64,000 bases of DNA from Eublepharis macularius (lineage: Eukaryota > Chordata > Lepidosauria > Squamata > Eublepharidae), in NCBI RefSeq assembly GCF_028583425.1, contig NC_072801.1, forward strand, positions 63,193,766 through 63,257,765, written 5' to 3'. The notes beneath the pieces are model-generated. The model saw only the letters and a program-made list of their open reading frames with translations. It searched no databases and was not told the DNA's origin. Shown piece after piece: positions 9,353 through 20,352 of the stretch (position 1 is the first letter of the stretch; each line of letters opens with the position of its first letter). The translations under genes and the position numbers were made by a program.

Positions 9353-12300
9353 ATGGCCGCTTCTCCAGAAGAAACTATAGGACTGGAACTCCCGTTGCCG
9401 ATTCGAGTGAAATTAGAGGCTCAAGCGCAAGGAGACAACAGCATGAGAGAAGATGATGGAAAAGTCCCTTCTACAATCCAATCTGGGGCTACTGAGGAGA
9501 TATTGCGAGGGGCTCCAGTGCCAAGGGTGAAGCAGGAGCTGGTAGAGGAACCGTTTCCAAGCTGGGATTGCCAGTGGCAACGGGTATTGGAGGTGGTGCA
9601 AACTCCTGTGATTGCCCCAGTATGGGACAATTTTCAATTGCCTCCTCTCACTCAAGCAGGCAACACTGAGGCCTACTTGACCAGTTTTGAACGGGTGGCT
9701 GATGCCTCCCAGTGGCCTAGGGAAGAGTGGGTGACTCGGCTCATGCCTGTTCTCAGTGGGCAAGCCCAACAGGCGTATTTTAGCCTGGATTCAAAAGACA
9801 AGGGTGACTACGGGAAGGTGAAGGTGGCCATTTTGAGGCTGGATAATTACATGGCCACAGAGACACACCGCCAAGGCTTTAGGCATTTTTGTTACCAAGA
9901 TGCTGAGGGGCCACGAGGGACGTGCCAGAAACTACAGGAACTTTGCCATCGTTGGTTGAGGCCTGAGAGCCAGACCAAGGAGCAAATCCTGGATTTATTA
10001 ATCTTGGAGCAGTTCCTTGTAATTCTGCCACAGGAAATGCAAAATTGGATTAGAGAACGTGGGCCAGAGACCTGTGACCGAGCAGTGGCTCTGGCTGAGG
10101 AGTTTTTACAGGAACGACAAGTGACTGAGAGATGGGAACAGCAGGTGAGGAATTTCTAAATTCTGATCTTTGAGTACAAAGAGTTCAAGTTTTGATCTGC
10201 AAGAAGGAATCGCTAATTGTTGTAGAGGAAACCGAGAGCAACTTTGGTGTCTGTCTGTCTCATTGGTTTTCCTGCTTTCATAGACAGTTATGGAATCAGG
10301 CAAAAAACATGAACTGCATGTCCAGGAGGATAGCAAACTGTTTTGATCTTGTCAGGGCAGCCCTGAAAGTCACCATTTTGTTTAGAACTATTTTAAAAAG
10401 AAGATTAAACAGAGTGACTTGGATACATTGAATGGAAGAGGGATTGCCAATTCCCCTCTCATGCTATTCGGGGGAGGGGGGGTTGTCTATCTCCCAGAAG
10501 CAACATTTCAAGAGGCATTTTGGATATCAGCAAGCAGGGGAGATGGGGAAGTGAAGCTCTGTCGAAAGAAATCCCTTCCATCCACAGAAATTACAGTGGA
10601 TCCAAGCCATTGATAGATAATTTGCCATGCCCTCTTTTCAGCAGCATGAATTCCCTTGAGTATGCAAGCTGTTATAAATTGTTTGTAAACCTACCCAAAT
10701 GTCATGGAGGGGCTCTTACTCAGTGATAGAGCATCTGCTTAGCATGCAGAAGGTCCCAGGTTCAATCCCCGGTATCTCCAGTGATAAGAATCAGGTTGTA
10801 GGTGATGGGAAAGACCTCTTCCTGAAAACTTGGAAAGCCACCGCCAGCCCCAGTAGACAATACTAACCTGGACAGACTAAGCATCTGACTCAGTAGAAGG
10901 CAGCTTCATTGTATGGACTAGAAACTTGATACAGGATGCAAGAGAAACGTGGAGTATGAGGTGTTAGAGGAGGAGGAGAGTGAAAATGTGTTCCTAGCAA
11001 ACAAGCAGAAGTACAATAGACCTATTAGGGATGGATTTGAATACTGAGAAAGCCAGCAAGGAGGATGGTGTAGTAAATGTAGATGAGAGATGCCAAGGAG
11101 GGATTTAGCTGTAGCAAGAAGGGAATGCTGTTAGGGGAGGGGTGCTGCCCAAACATCAGCTTAGCATGCAGAAGGTCCCCAGTTCAATCCCCAGCAGCTC
11201 CAGTTAAAAGGATGAAGTAGGGGGTGAGGTGGAAGGCCTCTGCCTGAGACCCTGGAGAGCCTCCACCAGTCCAAATAGACAGTACTGACCTTGCTGGACC
11301 AATGGGCTGAATCAGGATAAGGCAGCTTCATTTGGCCAATACAGGCAGGGCTTGCTGAGCAGGCAGAAACACATGGTGGTGCATTTGTATCAACCTGAAT
11401 TGCGAGCTCTGTTCACAGTTGTGCAACTCCATCGCGGTGGATGAGGAAAGTGGCAGCTTCAGCCAGAATTGGGTGGCTGTTGCTTTCCAATTCAAATATG
11501 GCAGGAAGGGGTATGCTAACTAACTCTTCCCACAATGGACTGTGCAGTTGTGTCACTCGAGGGTTCAAGTGGAACCACAGTGACTATCGTTTCCCACCCC
11601 CATTGCACATACCTTTTCCTCGAACCAAACATTTCCACTCTAGGCCAGAAAGCTTCTGCTTGATGTCATGAATTTTGTGGGGGGGGGGGCAAGAAATCCT
11701 TTGGGAACAGGCTTGGATCCAGCTAATTTTTTCACTCGGTCTCACCCAGGTCCTTTCCTTAATCCAGCCTCTGTTGCACGTGGCTTTTGTACATGGAGGT
11801 CCCTTGATTTCACAGCAGCCTTTGTGGCTGCTAAATGGAGGTCACCACCACCTCCCCTTCCTTGTTTTTCCAGCAGAAAAGCTGGTTGGATCCAACCCAT
11901 ATGCTCTGTGAACTGTCACCATTATGCACCCACACATTGCGCTCCTTATGGTAAATGTTTGGGTTGTTAGTTTCAGTATTCCTGTGGGAAATCTTGTCAC
12001 CAAATCATGGGAAATTTCGTGCTTTGTCTTCTCAAAATTTTGGGCCCATACAAGCTCCTCTCTCCAAACACAAGGGCTAGGAACAGGGCTTTCATTAAAC
12101 ACAAAATCTAGGCTTCTCTGGATGCCAAATTCCACACAGTCTTTAGCTTCTGTGCCAACCACCTATTCCCTGCTTATAGTGGGAAAGTAGGGGCTGCATC
12201 TTGAGTTTAGTTATAGCCCTCTTTCTCACTCTGGTTCAGCTACCCTAATCTTCCATGGTTTTATTTTTTCAGATAACAGTGCCAGTTGAGATGGTGATCA

Positions 12301-13668
12301 TAAACTCCCCTATTGTAGATCAGGCTCTGTCCGACACAACACAGAGACACCCTCCCAAGGAGACCAACCAAGCTGATAACTGCTCAGAAGGTACTTGCAA
12401 GTTCTGGGGATGGAGCTTCCTTGCCCTGGAAAAATCGGCAGCCTGAAGGCATCGTGTTGTTGCACGGAAAGGGAAGCTATCCGTAGGAATGTAGGGCGGG
12501 TGCTTTATCTAGAATGGGGGGGGGGGTTATAAATTAAGGGCCAAGGTCCCAGGGGAGTTTTCAGTATGGTACGTAGCGCCCCAAATACTCCACCCCACAT
12601 CATCATGCCTAAGAAGCTGATATCCCTAGTAGGCCCTTAGCTGCTGCTGTAGCACAGTGCCTGCATTGCTTGCACATGCGCAAAATGCCTTAAAGGCTTA
12701 GAGATTTGCTTTTGACAAAATTAAAACAGAGTTTCTCAGGATGCTGGATGTTGCGCGCGCACGCGCACACATTTACATTTACATTCTATCCCACCATTCC
12801 ACCAAGTTGCTTGGAGTAGCATCAAGGGTTCTTTCCCCATCTAGTTTATCCTCACAGCAACCATGTGAGATAGCTTAGGCTAACAGAAAGTAAGTGAACT
12901 AAGATCGGGTGGCAGCTTTGAAGACTAATAGCATTGATGCAATACAAGTTTTCATGCATCAGAGCTCACTTCTTCAGATGCTGTGAAGGATAGATCCTAT
13001 TCCACATTTTTATTGGGAAAGTTACAGAAGGGAAGGGGGGAAACAGGAGAAAGTAAGTGGCCAAAAGTTACTTTACGGTGCTGCACCGTAAAGTGGAGAT
13101 TCGAACCCAGGCCTCCCTTGTCTGACACTCTGCAGCATACTAGCTTCTTTACATGACTCATCGGATGGTTTTCTTCCCAGCGGATAGCAACTTTGCAAGC
13201 AGAACTGGAGCCAAGGATGTGCACCAGGGAGAGTCAGAGGCTGAAGAGCAAGGAAGGAGGCCTCAAGGACGATTTAAAGAGGACGCTTTCCAGAGAGCCG
13301 ACCTGAAAAGAGCATACGTGAGCGAGCGCAGTCTAGGGAGGGAGCAGAAGAGCTGTCTTTCAGTGAGGGTGCTGAAGGACAAAGGCCTTGACAGGATCCT
13401 AGCTGACCCAGAAGTAAAACGGCACCTTTGTAAGGAATGCGGGAAAAGATTCCGTAAGAAGTGGGACCTCATCAGGCATGAAAGGATCCACACGGGTGAG
13501 AAGCCATACCAGTGCCCTGAGTGTGGAAACAGCTTCAACCGGAACACGACCCTCACGAAACACCTCCTCATTCACTCGGGAGAGAAACCCCACCAGTGCG
13601 CTTACTGCGGGAAGAGGTTCACACGGCGTTCACATGTGGTGAACCACCAGAGACGCCACTCATGGTAA
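9353..13668 (+). CDS. SCAN domain C2H2 zinc-finger protein, 465 aa
   Basis: This is a likely DNA-binding transcription factor of the ZSCAN class. Coding exons are 9353-10144 (donor GTGAGG), 12273-12390 (donor GTACTT) and 13181-13668; phases 0 and 1 join cleanly and total 1398 nt with the stop. Residues about 175-262 form the SCAN oligomerisation box ([20 protein letters not shown], then [18 protein letters not shown]). Roughly residues 95-175 before it ([20 protein letters not shown]...) look like the capsid-related extension described for reptile SCAN proteins. Three C2H2 fingers with TGEKP or SGEKP linkers close the protein (about 385-465), ending HQRRHSW. The N-terminus has two sumoylation-type motifs (VKLE, VKQE). 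I see no KRAB box; the short middle exon ([20 protein letters not shown]) is only a linker. The fingers are few for the class. Orthology is not resolved, so no symbol is given. A poly(A) signal AATAAA lies at 14682-14687. Confidence 0.88.
10708..10918 (+). repeat. tRNA-Ala-derived SINE, copy 1 (intron of the SCAN gene)
   Basis: The head has an A-box-like CTTACTCAGTGATAGAGCAT, an anticodon-like GCTTAGCATGCAG and a B-box GGTTCAATCCC, close to tRNA-Ala. The body has CTTCCTGAAAACTTGGAAAG and CAGTAGACAATACTAACCTG, and the end is AGGCAGCTTCAT. It lies in intron 1 of the zinc-finger gene. It is not a tRNA gene because the acceptor stem and 3' half do not pair. Confidence 0.75.
11125..11335 (+). repeat. 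tRNA-Ala-derived SINE, copy 2 (intron of the SCAN gene)
   Basis: This has the same layout as the copy at 10708, about 400 bp away in the same orientation: AGCATGCAGAAGGTCCCCAG, TTCAATCCCCAGCAGCTCCA, CTGCCTGAGACCCTGGAGAG, GACCTTGCTGGACCAATGGG and AAGGCAGCTTCAT. The 5' end is blurred (AGGGGAGGGGTGCTGCC). Confidence 0.7.
12770..13150 (-). repeat. Composite minus-strand SINE/LINE tail with a half hairpin arm inside
   Basis: The plus strand shows TTTACATTCTATCCCACCAT, TTATCCTCACAGCAACCATG and TGAGATAGCTTAGGCTAACA, the usual minus-strand tail of the tRNA-SINE/L2-like family. It resumes after an interruption with GATTCGAACCCAGGCCTCCC and ends near the third zinc-finger coding exon. The interruption (about 12925-12985) contains CTTTGAAGACTAATAGCATT and CAGAGCTCACTTCTTCAGAT, a single arm of the fold-back family. 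It lies just before the exon at 13181. Confidence 0.5.
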
Positions 13669-14681
13669 GAGCTGGGCTCCTTCCTTTCCCCCTCTTTAGG
13701 GTCTCCGTTTGGAACCCAACAGTACATGGTGTGACCTGCTATAAGATGTGCGCATTTGATAGCAGAACTAAACAAGATGCTGGGTGGGAGCCATGTGAAC
13801 GGAGCTCCCACCCCCAGAAAATCAAATGCAGAGGAGCCCAATTCCAGTTTGGACCACCAGTGTAAACAGGCAGCACATGCTTTGAAATCTTTCCACATCT
13901 TTTTTCTAATCTGTTAACAACCCCGTGGACCTGATATTTGCCCTCACGGGTCCTATGTGTTTTCCCAAAACAGAAAATAGCAGCTGCAAGAGCCATTTAG
14001 CATTAGGAAAATCCAGAATGAGTACATCTCTGTGCGGTTAGGGATGTTTGTGAAACATTGTCCATAGGGTGCAGGTGGATCTTAGCCAGGCCAGAGACCC
14101 CTGTCCTCTCCTGTTTTCTGGAAAAGGGCTGCCCAGGTGCATTTAATCATTCTAATGGGCACTGGGTTGTCTTATGGGCAGCATTCACATCAACAGAGTA
14201 ATATTTGAAATGGGTCTGGCTAGGCCTTTTTAGAAGTCTTACATTATCTTTCTGTTGAGATTGGAATGTGGTGATCTGGTTAAGCTTTAAAATGGGTGTC
14301 AGGTGTTGGTAGTATGTTTGGTTCCCCCCTTGGGCTGATCTTTCCTTGGAGCTTACACATGCATTTTTACTTTGGAATTTATTGCTGGTTTTAGGGATGG
14401 GGAAGAACTGGCCTTCGGAAGCGGGGATGGATAAGCAAGGAAGGCGATCCCACAGGGGATTTGAAAGGATGTTTTCCTGGGCAAATGTATACAGGGAAAC
14501 TACTCAGCTTGTTCAGAGAGAGGAATTTGAGTACCATAGTAGCCCCTGACTAGAACAAATGCATAGCTTGGGAGGAGGAGATTAATTATGTAAAACAGGC
14601 AACACTTCCAGGGCAATGAGGCAGAACAGTGGATTTCTTTCTGGGCAGCTTGTTTGCTATTACCTTCTTGAGTCAGAACCC

Positions 14682-14687
14682 AATAAA
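14682..14687 (+). promoter_or_regulatory. Candidate poly(A) signal of the SCAN zinc-finger gene
   Basis: This is a canonical AATAAA, about 1 kb past the stop codon, and the first one I find downstream on the coding strand. Confidence 0.4.
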
Positions 14688-16496
14688 GTCTTTCCCAAAA
14701 CCTCAGGGTTCCCTGAAATGCATCTTTTTCCTTGGCATGACAGTTTTCTATCATGAGAGGAAGGCTGTGCCACATATTAATCTCTTCTCAGCCATGGGCC
14801 CCGCTTATGTTCAGTTTTGAGGGCAACTCTCAACTTGCTTGTTCTAATCATGTACTCTGTGCTTTGGTTGCAGCCAAGGAAGGTCTTGATGAAGCATCCA
14901 ACATGGCTAGATTGTTCGGTAGATGGAGCATGTGGAAGCATTTTTACCCTGCAATTCAGAGGACAAGAGTGGCTGCATGTTGCACTGTAAGGCTCAGAAT
15001 GTCAGCATTCCGTGCTTGGGTGGACTTTGAATCTGCTGATGAGCCGAAGACAAGCCATTTTCAGGGATCTCTGCTTCTATCAGGGTGGGGAAAAGAACTC
15101 TTGTCAGTTTCATCACTTGGCAAAAGACTTGAGGGGGAGAAACATGATCCAAGCAACATGTGCCAATTGAGGTGGATGCCGTCTTTTTATGCACTGCCAG
15201 AGTGATAAGCACAGACTAGCAGGTGTTGCTGGAAGGATGGAGTGGGGGGAATGCTAAGACTTTTTGAATAGGGTTATTGCCAGATGACCTCTGCACAGTT
15301 TGTTGATTTTTGAGTTGCCTACATGCGGCAGGTGGTGCACCAGGTCACCGTAATAATGGTGGTTATCGGCTGAAAGCATAATAGCACAGCTGTGTATTTT
15401 GACCTTGCACTGCACAACTGGAAGTAAGCTTTTGCTACCTTGCGGTATCATTGACTGAAGTTAACCATTTTCCCCGTGAGCTTTTTGAGAGTGAAATATG
15501 CTGCAGGGACAGAGAAATAGAAGGGCCAGCAGGAGCAAACTGGCCCCCACTGCATTTGGGGTCAGTTTCCATACTCTGCGCCAAAACCACTCCAAACAAA
15601 GTGCCATCTGATTCACCTTGAAATAAACTCTAGGATGCGAAGGTTGCCACCTGCCAAGAGAAGCGCTGCCCTGGCCTGCTTGCACAGCTCGAAGTGCCGA
15701 AATGAACGTGTGTTGCTTTTGATTTCGTAGCATGGAGATAAACATTATTACCAAGGCACAAGCTACCATGCCTGGTTGGTAAGTTGGTGATCTGTGTCGG
15801 CGGCATGGGTGGAGAAACCAGAAACATGTTGGCCTCATGCTGTTGGTAACAGCTGGTGTGCTGTTCTGTGAACGTGCCAAGGAAGGCTCCCTCAGGTCCC
15901 CCAGTGATCTGATTGTTCCTGGCCAATTGTTCCTGCTGAGCATGCCTTTACTATTTCTGTGTTCAGATGGTCAGCTTGGCTGTTGAGTTTCTGTTTTAAA
16001 AGGGTTACTTTTTAAGATGTTGACTCTGGAGCTGCTTAACTTATTTCTGACTTTCCTGGAAAAGCATTACAAAGTTTGGATATATACCATGTCAGTCATT
16101 CACCCATCTGTCCTAATAAAAAATAGGGTCGGCGTCACCCTCACCAAGTAGCACGGCTCTTGCTTCAAGCATGCAATGGACCTATTCTAACCATAATTCA
16201 TGATCCATGAAAGGAACACAGCAGAAGTGCACAGCATTTTTTTAAAAATCTGTAATTTATGAAGTTTGTGGACTCTGAAGTTCCTTGGAATAGCATTCGG
16301 AATATTTTTTTAACACATCAGAATAGTCACAGCAGAGGATGTGACGACATATGGTCACCTGTCTGTACCGTAGGGTCCCAGTGTTGAAGTGCACTTTAGT
16401 ATTCATTCTGCTGAAACCAGGCAGGTGTCAATCTGGTCTGTGTTGACTCCCTGGGTCCCTTATCTGAACTACTAAGAATACCATTATGGATGGGAT

Positions 16497-16909
16497 CAGG
16501 GGTCATTTTGTAGAAAAAGGGCTGGAGGCACTCATTAGCATTTGCCACACCCCTTGACATCACCAGAAGTGTGATTAGCATAACTGATTTGCATATGCCA
16601 CACCCCCTGGCATCACCTATCCTGGCTGTTTTGGACCCAATCCTGGACATTCAGGGCTGAAATTGGGCCCAAAATGGCAAAAAGGGGCTGAAAATGGCCA
16701 AAAAGGGCCCAAAATGGTCAGGATCAGGCCACTGCTGAGCAGTAGAGTAATCTACCACCCGTTAACGGCCCAATCCGGGCCATTTCAGCCCCAGTCCAGG
16801 CCGAAACGGGCCAAATGGCCGAGACTCGGGTGGGGCCACCTGGCATGTGACCTCTTTGGGGAACTGCCAGAACTGCATTCCTGTGCATTCCCCCTCAAAA
16901 TGAGCCCTG
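16497..16909. mobile_element. hAT-type MITE with 8 bp target-site duplication
   Basis: The ends are CAGGGGTCATTTTG and CAAAATGAGCCCTG, a near-perfect terminal inverted repeat. Flanking 8-mers are GATGGGAT (16489-16496) and GGTGGGAT (16910-16917), 7 of 8 identical, which is the duplication length of hAT transposons. The interior has no coding frame; it contains short repeats of a CCAAAATGGC-like unit around 16665-16720 and a palindromic-looking GC-rich part. Confidence 0.75.
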
Positions 16910-17124
16910 GGTGGGATATAAATTCCCGTGGTTGTTTTTAAGAGATTTGGGAGAAAGTGTGGGGGACAAGATTACATTCTGACCTGACCCACTTGGTCTT
17001 TGAAACAGAATGTAAACAAGCTTTTAAAATAGAGAAAGATCAGCTTCATACTATAGCTGCTCATGTGATCAGTGGCCAGTAGTGTAAACTCATCCATAAA
17101 CTTAGTTGCTGTAAGCAAGGCCTT

Positions 17125-17235
17125 ATTCTCTGTCTTCCCTTCCCCATCTGCAATATGAGAATAATACTGGCCTGCTGCCCGGAACTAGTAGGATTACTAA
17201 AACAACATAGATGAAGGACTTTAGTGGCTCATGTA
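17125..17235 (+). repeat. MIR/CORE-SINE-like scrap
   Basis: The sequence TCCCCATCTGCAATATGAGA, then ATAATACTGGCCTGC, GTAGGATTACTAAAACAACA and CTCATGTAAAGCACC follows the MIR order (count-block, ATAATA, GGATT, AAAGCAC). It is old and truncated. Confidence 0.45.
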
Positions 17236-17304
17236 AAGCACCATATACAAAGCAGTATCATCTCAAAGAGTTTTGGAGTTACAACTCTTCTCGTCCTCTT
17301 CTGC

Positions 17305-17500
17305 AATGTGTGTGTGTATGTGCTGTCAAGTCACAACTGACTTACAGCGATCCCATTAAGGGCTTCCAAGGCAAGTGAGAAGCAAACGTGGTTTGCCATT
17401 GCATTCCTCTGCAGTCCCCCTTGGTGGTCTCCCATCCAAATACTGACCCTACTTAGCTTCTGCAATCTGATGAGACCAGGCTGTACCATGCTGCCTTTCC
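17305..17500 (-). repeat. 5S-rRNA-derived SINE, copy 2
   Basis: The plus strand shows the BovB-like tail complement (CTGTCAAGTCACAACTGACT), then TTGCCATTGCATTCCTCTGC, and the 5S complement GGTGGTCTCCCATCCAAATA, TGACCCTACTTAGCTTCTGC, AATCTGATGAGACCAGGCTG. A short TG run precedes it at the tail side. Confidence 0.8.
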
Positions 17501-17869
17501 TCCTCTGCAATATGTATAGTATCATTTAAAACATTTGTATACTGCCTTTCTACCCAACTCAGGTGCTTAGTGCACTCTATAACTATTTATTGCTAATAAT
17601 CATCTTTACCTCCATACACTAGGATTTGTGGGCTACATTTCTCTATCATTCTGGCTGTGCTGTACGTGTTTGGCATTTTGAATTTCAGTGGCATGACTCA
17701 GGCAACTCTCATAGAGCACAAGGACTTCCAGTGTCCTGTCTGAGGATAGGCAGTCTGTGGTGGAGGTCTTCTTGATTATGTATTCAGACTATTTAAGCAT
17801 CTGGTCTCCCACCCACCCCCTTCCTCCTTTCAAAGATATCCTGTTTGCATCTCATTTTCTTTATTTAAT

Positions 17870-17875
17870 TGGTCC
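17870..17875 (-). promoter_or_regulatory. SLX1: Candidate poly(A) signal of SLX1
   Basis: TTTATT on the plus strand reads AATAAA on the SLX1 strand, about 140 bases after the stop codon at 18017. Confidence 0.5.
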
Positions 17876-18016
17876 ACTTTAAATTAAGTTAGTCTTCTCA
17901 TTTGGAAACATGATTATGGGGTGAAAAGTTTAAAAGGCCCAGGTCCAGCTGGAAAGAGAGGGAAGGAGACTGCCAGCCATCCAGGAAGAGGAGTTGGGGC
18001 TTAAGGAAAAGTCATT

Positions 18017-18540
18017 TCAACTGCTAGAATCCAGGGTAATCATCCACTGTCTTGAAGGAGAGGTGTCACTATCAGCCACTTTATTGCTGACTTCTTCACA
18101 GTTCAGCTCACTGGCCCAGTGTTCCTGCAGACCATGAAAAAAGGGGCAGACAGTTACATGGGATGCAATAAAGACTTCAAGGTAAAACTAATGGACATTA
18201 GGCAGGGAATGATGGAAACCACAAAGCAAGGACAGGATATCTTCTCACCTGTACAGGTTTTCTTATTGTTGCTGAACAGGAGCCAAGAAAGCGTGTACAG
18301 AGAATTACAAAAAAAAAGTTTAGAGGAGCTTAAATAATGGAAGGATGGTACTGCACCTGCTTGAGCACAATATATATATAGAGAAGTTTCCAACACAAAG
18401 ACAGGCTTAGTAATTCTGGTGGAAGAACTTTTACCTGGGAGGAGGTTGGGTCAGCCTCTAGATCTCCATAGCACCCCTTATGGTGGCGAATCAGGTCTCC
18501 CCAGAGCACCAGATTCTTACAGCTAAGGGGGGCGGGGGGG

Positions 18541-18571
<31 letters not shown>

Positions 18572-20063
18572 ATAAGCAGGTGTGGTAATTGGGAGGAAAA
18601 GTTGGTGTCAAAGTTTGCCACCTCTTTAGTTCTCCCAGTGCACTGGAGGAGTTGTTTACCTGGGGCATTGCCCTTCTATGGGCAAGAACTGATCTGGTTC
18701 TTTCTGTAGGAAAGCTTCGGCCAGGCAAATAATATGAGCAGCCATGGAGCACCCAGAGTGGAAACAGCGCAAGGGGATGTCCTCGTCCCCCTCCTGTAAA
18801 GAAAGAATGAAAGATTCCAGTTACAGTGGGGTGTGGGATTGTCGCAAGAAGAACAAAAGAGACTTGTGACACTTTTAAAGACTTAGCAGATTAGCTGCAG
18901 CATAAGGACTTAAAGCCACTTGGTCAGATGCATGAAGAAATACAATGCCTGCTCCCTCGCTTGCAGTCAAACTCCCTAACCCTGGGAACCGCAGGCACAG
19001 AGGACTGTCTGAGACAGTATTATTAGATTTCAGCCTGTCACCTGAGTGCCCCAACTTCTCATCCATATTCTCCCCCAGCCCCGCCCAATTCTAGTCCAAC
19101 TTCTCCCACCACACCCTTTGGACCTAGTCATTTCTATGATCATATAAAACAAACTCTCTTCCTGGAAACCTCAAATCAACCGACAGCCTTGGCTTCTAGC
19201 CCCTCTGTTCTCCGTTCTATTCTCTTGCTGAAGAATACTGATGCTGCAGAGTCTACGTCATACCTGGAACCTTTTCAGACAGACACTGCAACGTTTCGGA
19301 GTCGCTGGTAGTTCTTCTGAGGGCTCTGGTCTCACCCCCCTGGTTCCTCTAACAGCACGGACTTGACCAAATGCCACTGGCATGTGTAAGGGAGGTTCCA
19401 AGCCCGGAGGGAAATCTTTGTGATATTCCTGCTTGAGCCAACGTATGGTGAGGGGCAGGCGGCACCAAGGGGCAGTTCGGAGCATGTGGGCTAAGACACG
19501 TAGATGGAAGTCAAACTGGCGCTCCCGTGAAGTGCGGCGGGTGACGTGAGTAAGGCGGCGGGATGCATGCGGGTGTTGCCAAGCCCATTCAAACTGTATC
19601 AGAATGATGGAATAGGAAATCAGTTTGGCACTGAGGTTTGTGACAAGTTAACAAGGGGAGGAATATCCCATTGTTAAGGGAAATCAATTCCTGTGAACGC
19701 CTTACCCGCAGGGCAGCCACATCAGAGGGGAAGCCATGGATTATCAGCACCATCTCCCTACGAGGAAAGATAAAGGGAAACTCAATTTTCCAGTATGCAC
19801 AGCTCACAAGGTCCAATTCCCAGCATGCAGTAGAGTGCCTCAAAAGCAAGACATGCGTGGGAGGAATGTGCAGACAGGAAAAGGAATTACCAAGGCCCAC
19901 GGCCACTAGTCTTCCAAGCCCCTCCACGACGCTTCCCAGCGTTGTGCTGACCTATTCGTCGTTCAGGATTGACAGTGAAGCCAACATAAACTCGACCTTG
20001 ATAACGGGGGTTGGTGCAATACAGAAGGTAGACTCCAAAGAAGCTGCACACCTCTACCACCAT
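18017..20063 (-). CDS. SLX1: SLX1 structure-specific endonuclease subunit, 294 aa
   Basis: SLX1 is the GIY-YIG nuclease that with SLX4 cleaves branched DNA and Holliday junctions. Minus-strand exons are 20063-19891, 19757-19706, 19593-19264, 18793-18660, 18522-18435 and 18124-18017; all introns are GT-AG and phases sum to 885 nt. The nuclease fold shows GVYLLYC (from residue 10), YVGFTV and RRIGQHN, with catalytic Arg36 and Glu77 (FEWAWQ) at the positions equivalent to human Arg41 and Glu82. The C-terminal RING-like zinc finger is complete: CSVC, CFHSGC, AAHIIC and CPSC. The tail ([12 protein letters not shown]... to a TGA at 18017) diverges from human SLX1 (275 aa). I chose MVVEV at 20063 because a strong 3' splice site (TCTACTCCCAG) sits at 20098-20108, so the upstream in-frame Met at 20120 is probably intronic. 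A (CT)n run is the polypyrimidine tract of exon 5. It is divergent from BOLA2, as in the human 16p11.2 block. Confidence 0.93.
18541..18570. repeat. (GA)n microsatellite forming the polypyrimidine tract of SLX1 exon 5
   Basis: A G-rich run and then GAGAGA... lie on the plus strand directly beside the exon that starts at 18522. On the SLX1 strand this reads (CT)n, poly-C, then CTTAG and the exon. Confidence 0.85.
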
Positions 20064-20156
20064 ATCTGGTGCAGAGGGATCAGCAGGGGTGGGAGATCTG
20101 GGAGTAGAGAAAAAGAACATGTGTTAAAAGAGCCGGGCCCTCTTTTAACATCTCTG

Positions 20157-20352
20157 CTGCAGGTGGGGCCTGGAGTGGAGATCTCCTGGAATTACAACTA
20201 GACTTAAGATGACAGGATCAGTCCTCCTGGAGAAAATAACTTCTTTGCAGGGTGGACTCTATGGCATTCTGCCTTGCTGAGGTCCCTGCCCTCCCAGGCT
20301 CCCCCCACCCCAAATCTCCAGGAATTTCCCGACCCAAAGGTGGCAACCCTAT
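20157..20352 (+). mobile_element. GTTGCCAACCT-type non-autonomous element, copy 3
   Basis: Blocks in order: GGTGGGGCCTGGAGTGGAGA, TCTCCTGGAATTACAACTAG, ACTTCTTTGCAGGGTGGACT, GGCATTCTGCCTTGCTGAGG and AAATCTCCAGGAATTTCCCG, ending GTGGCAACCCTA. It lies immediately upstream of the SLX1 coding exon. Confidence 0.65.

Larger units (their letters stand above)
13669..18016. other. 3' flank of the zinc-finger gene and intergenic stretch before SLX1
   Basis: The first kilobase is probably zinc-finger 3'UTR, with AATAAA at 14682-14687 and a second candidate at 16115-16120. The frames at 14753-15205 (plus) and 15461-15943 (minus) show no domain or codon pattern and are taken as chance. Mobile DNA recognised here: a hAT-type MITE (16497-16909), a MIR-like scrap (about 17125-17235) and a 5S-derived SINE (17305-17500). 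A minus-strand AATAAA (plus TTTATT, 17870-17875) is the likely SLX1 poly(A) signal. Confidence 0.5.

Noticed and set aside
10708-10790. Possible tRNA-Ala gene
   Set aside because: A and B boxes are there but acceptor and T stems do not pair; the sequence continues as a SINE repeated at 11125 and 34290.
14753-15205. 150-codon open frame, plus strand, downstream of the zinc-finger gene
   Set aside because: No domain, no repeats of codon pattern, no splice signals in keeping; it lies in probable 3'UTR and looks like chance.
15461-15943. 160-codon open frame, minus strand
   Set aside because: No recognisable family, odd composition, no promoter or poly(A) context.
20063-20120. SLX1 start at the upstream in-frame Met (20120)
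   Set aside because: A pyrimidine tract and CAG acceptor lie between it and the nuclease domain, so that Met is probably intronic; MVVEV at 20063 is preferred.
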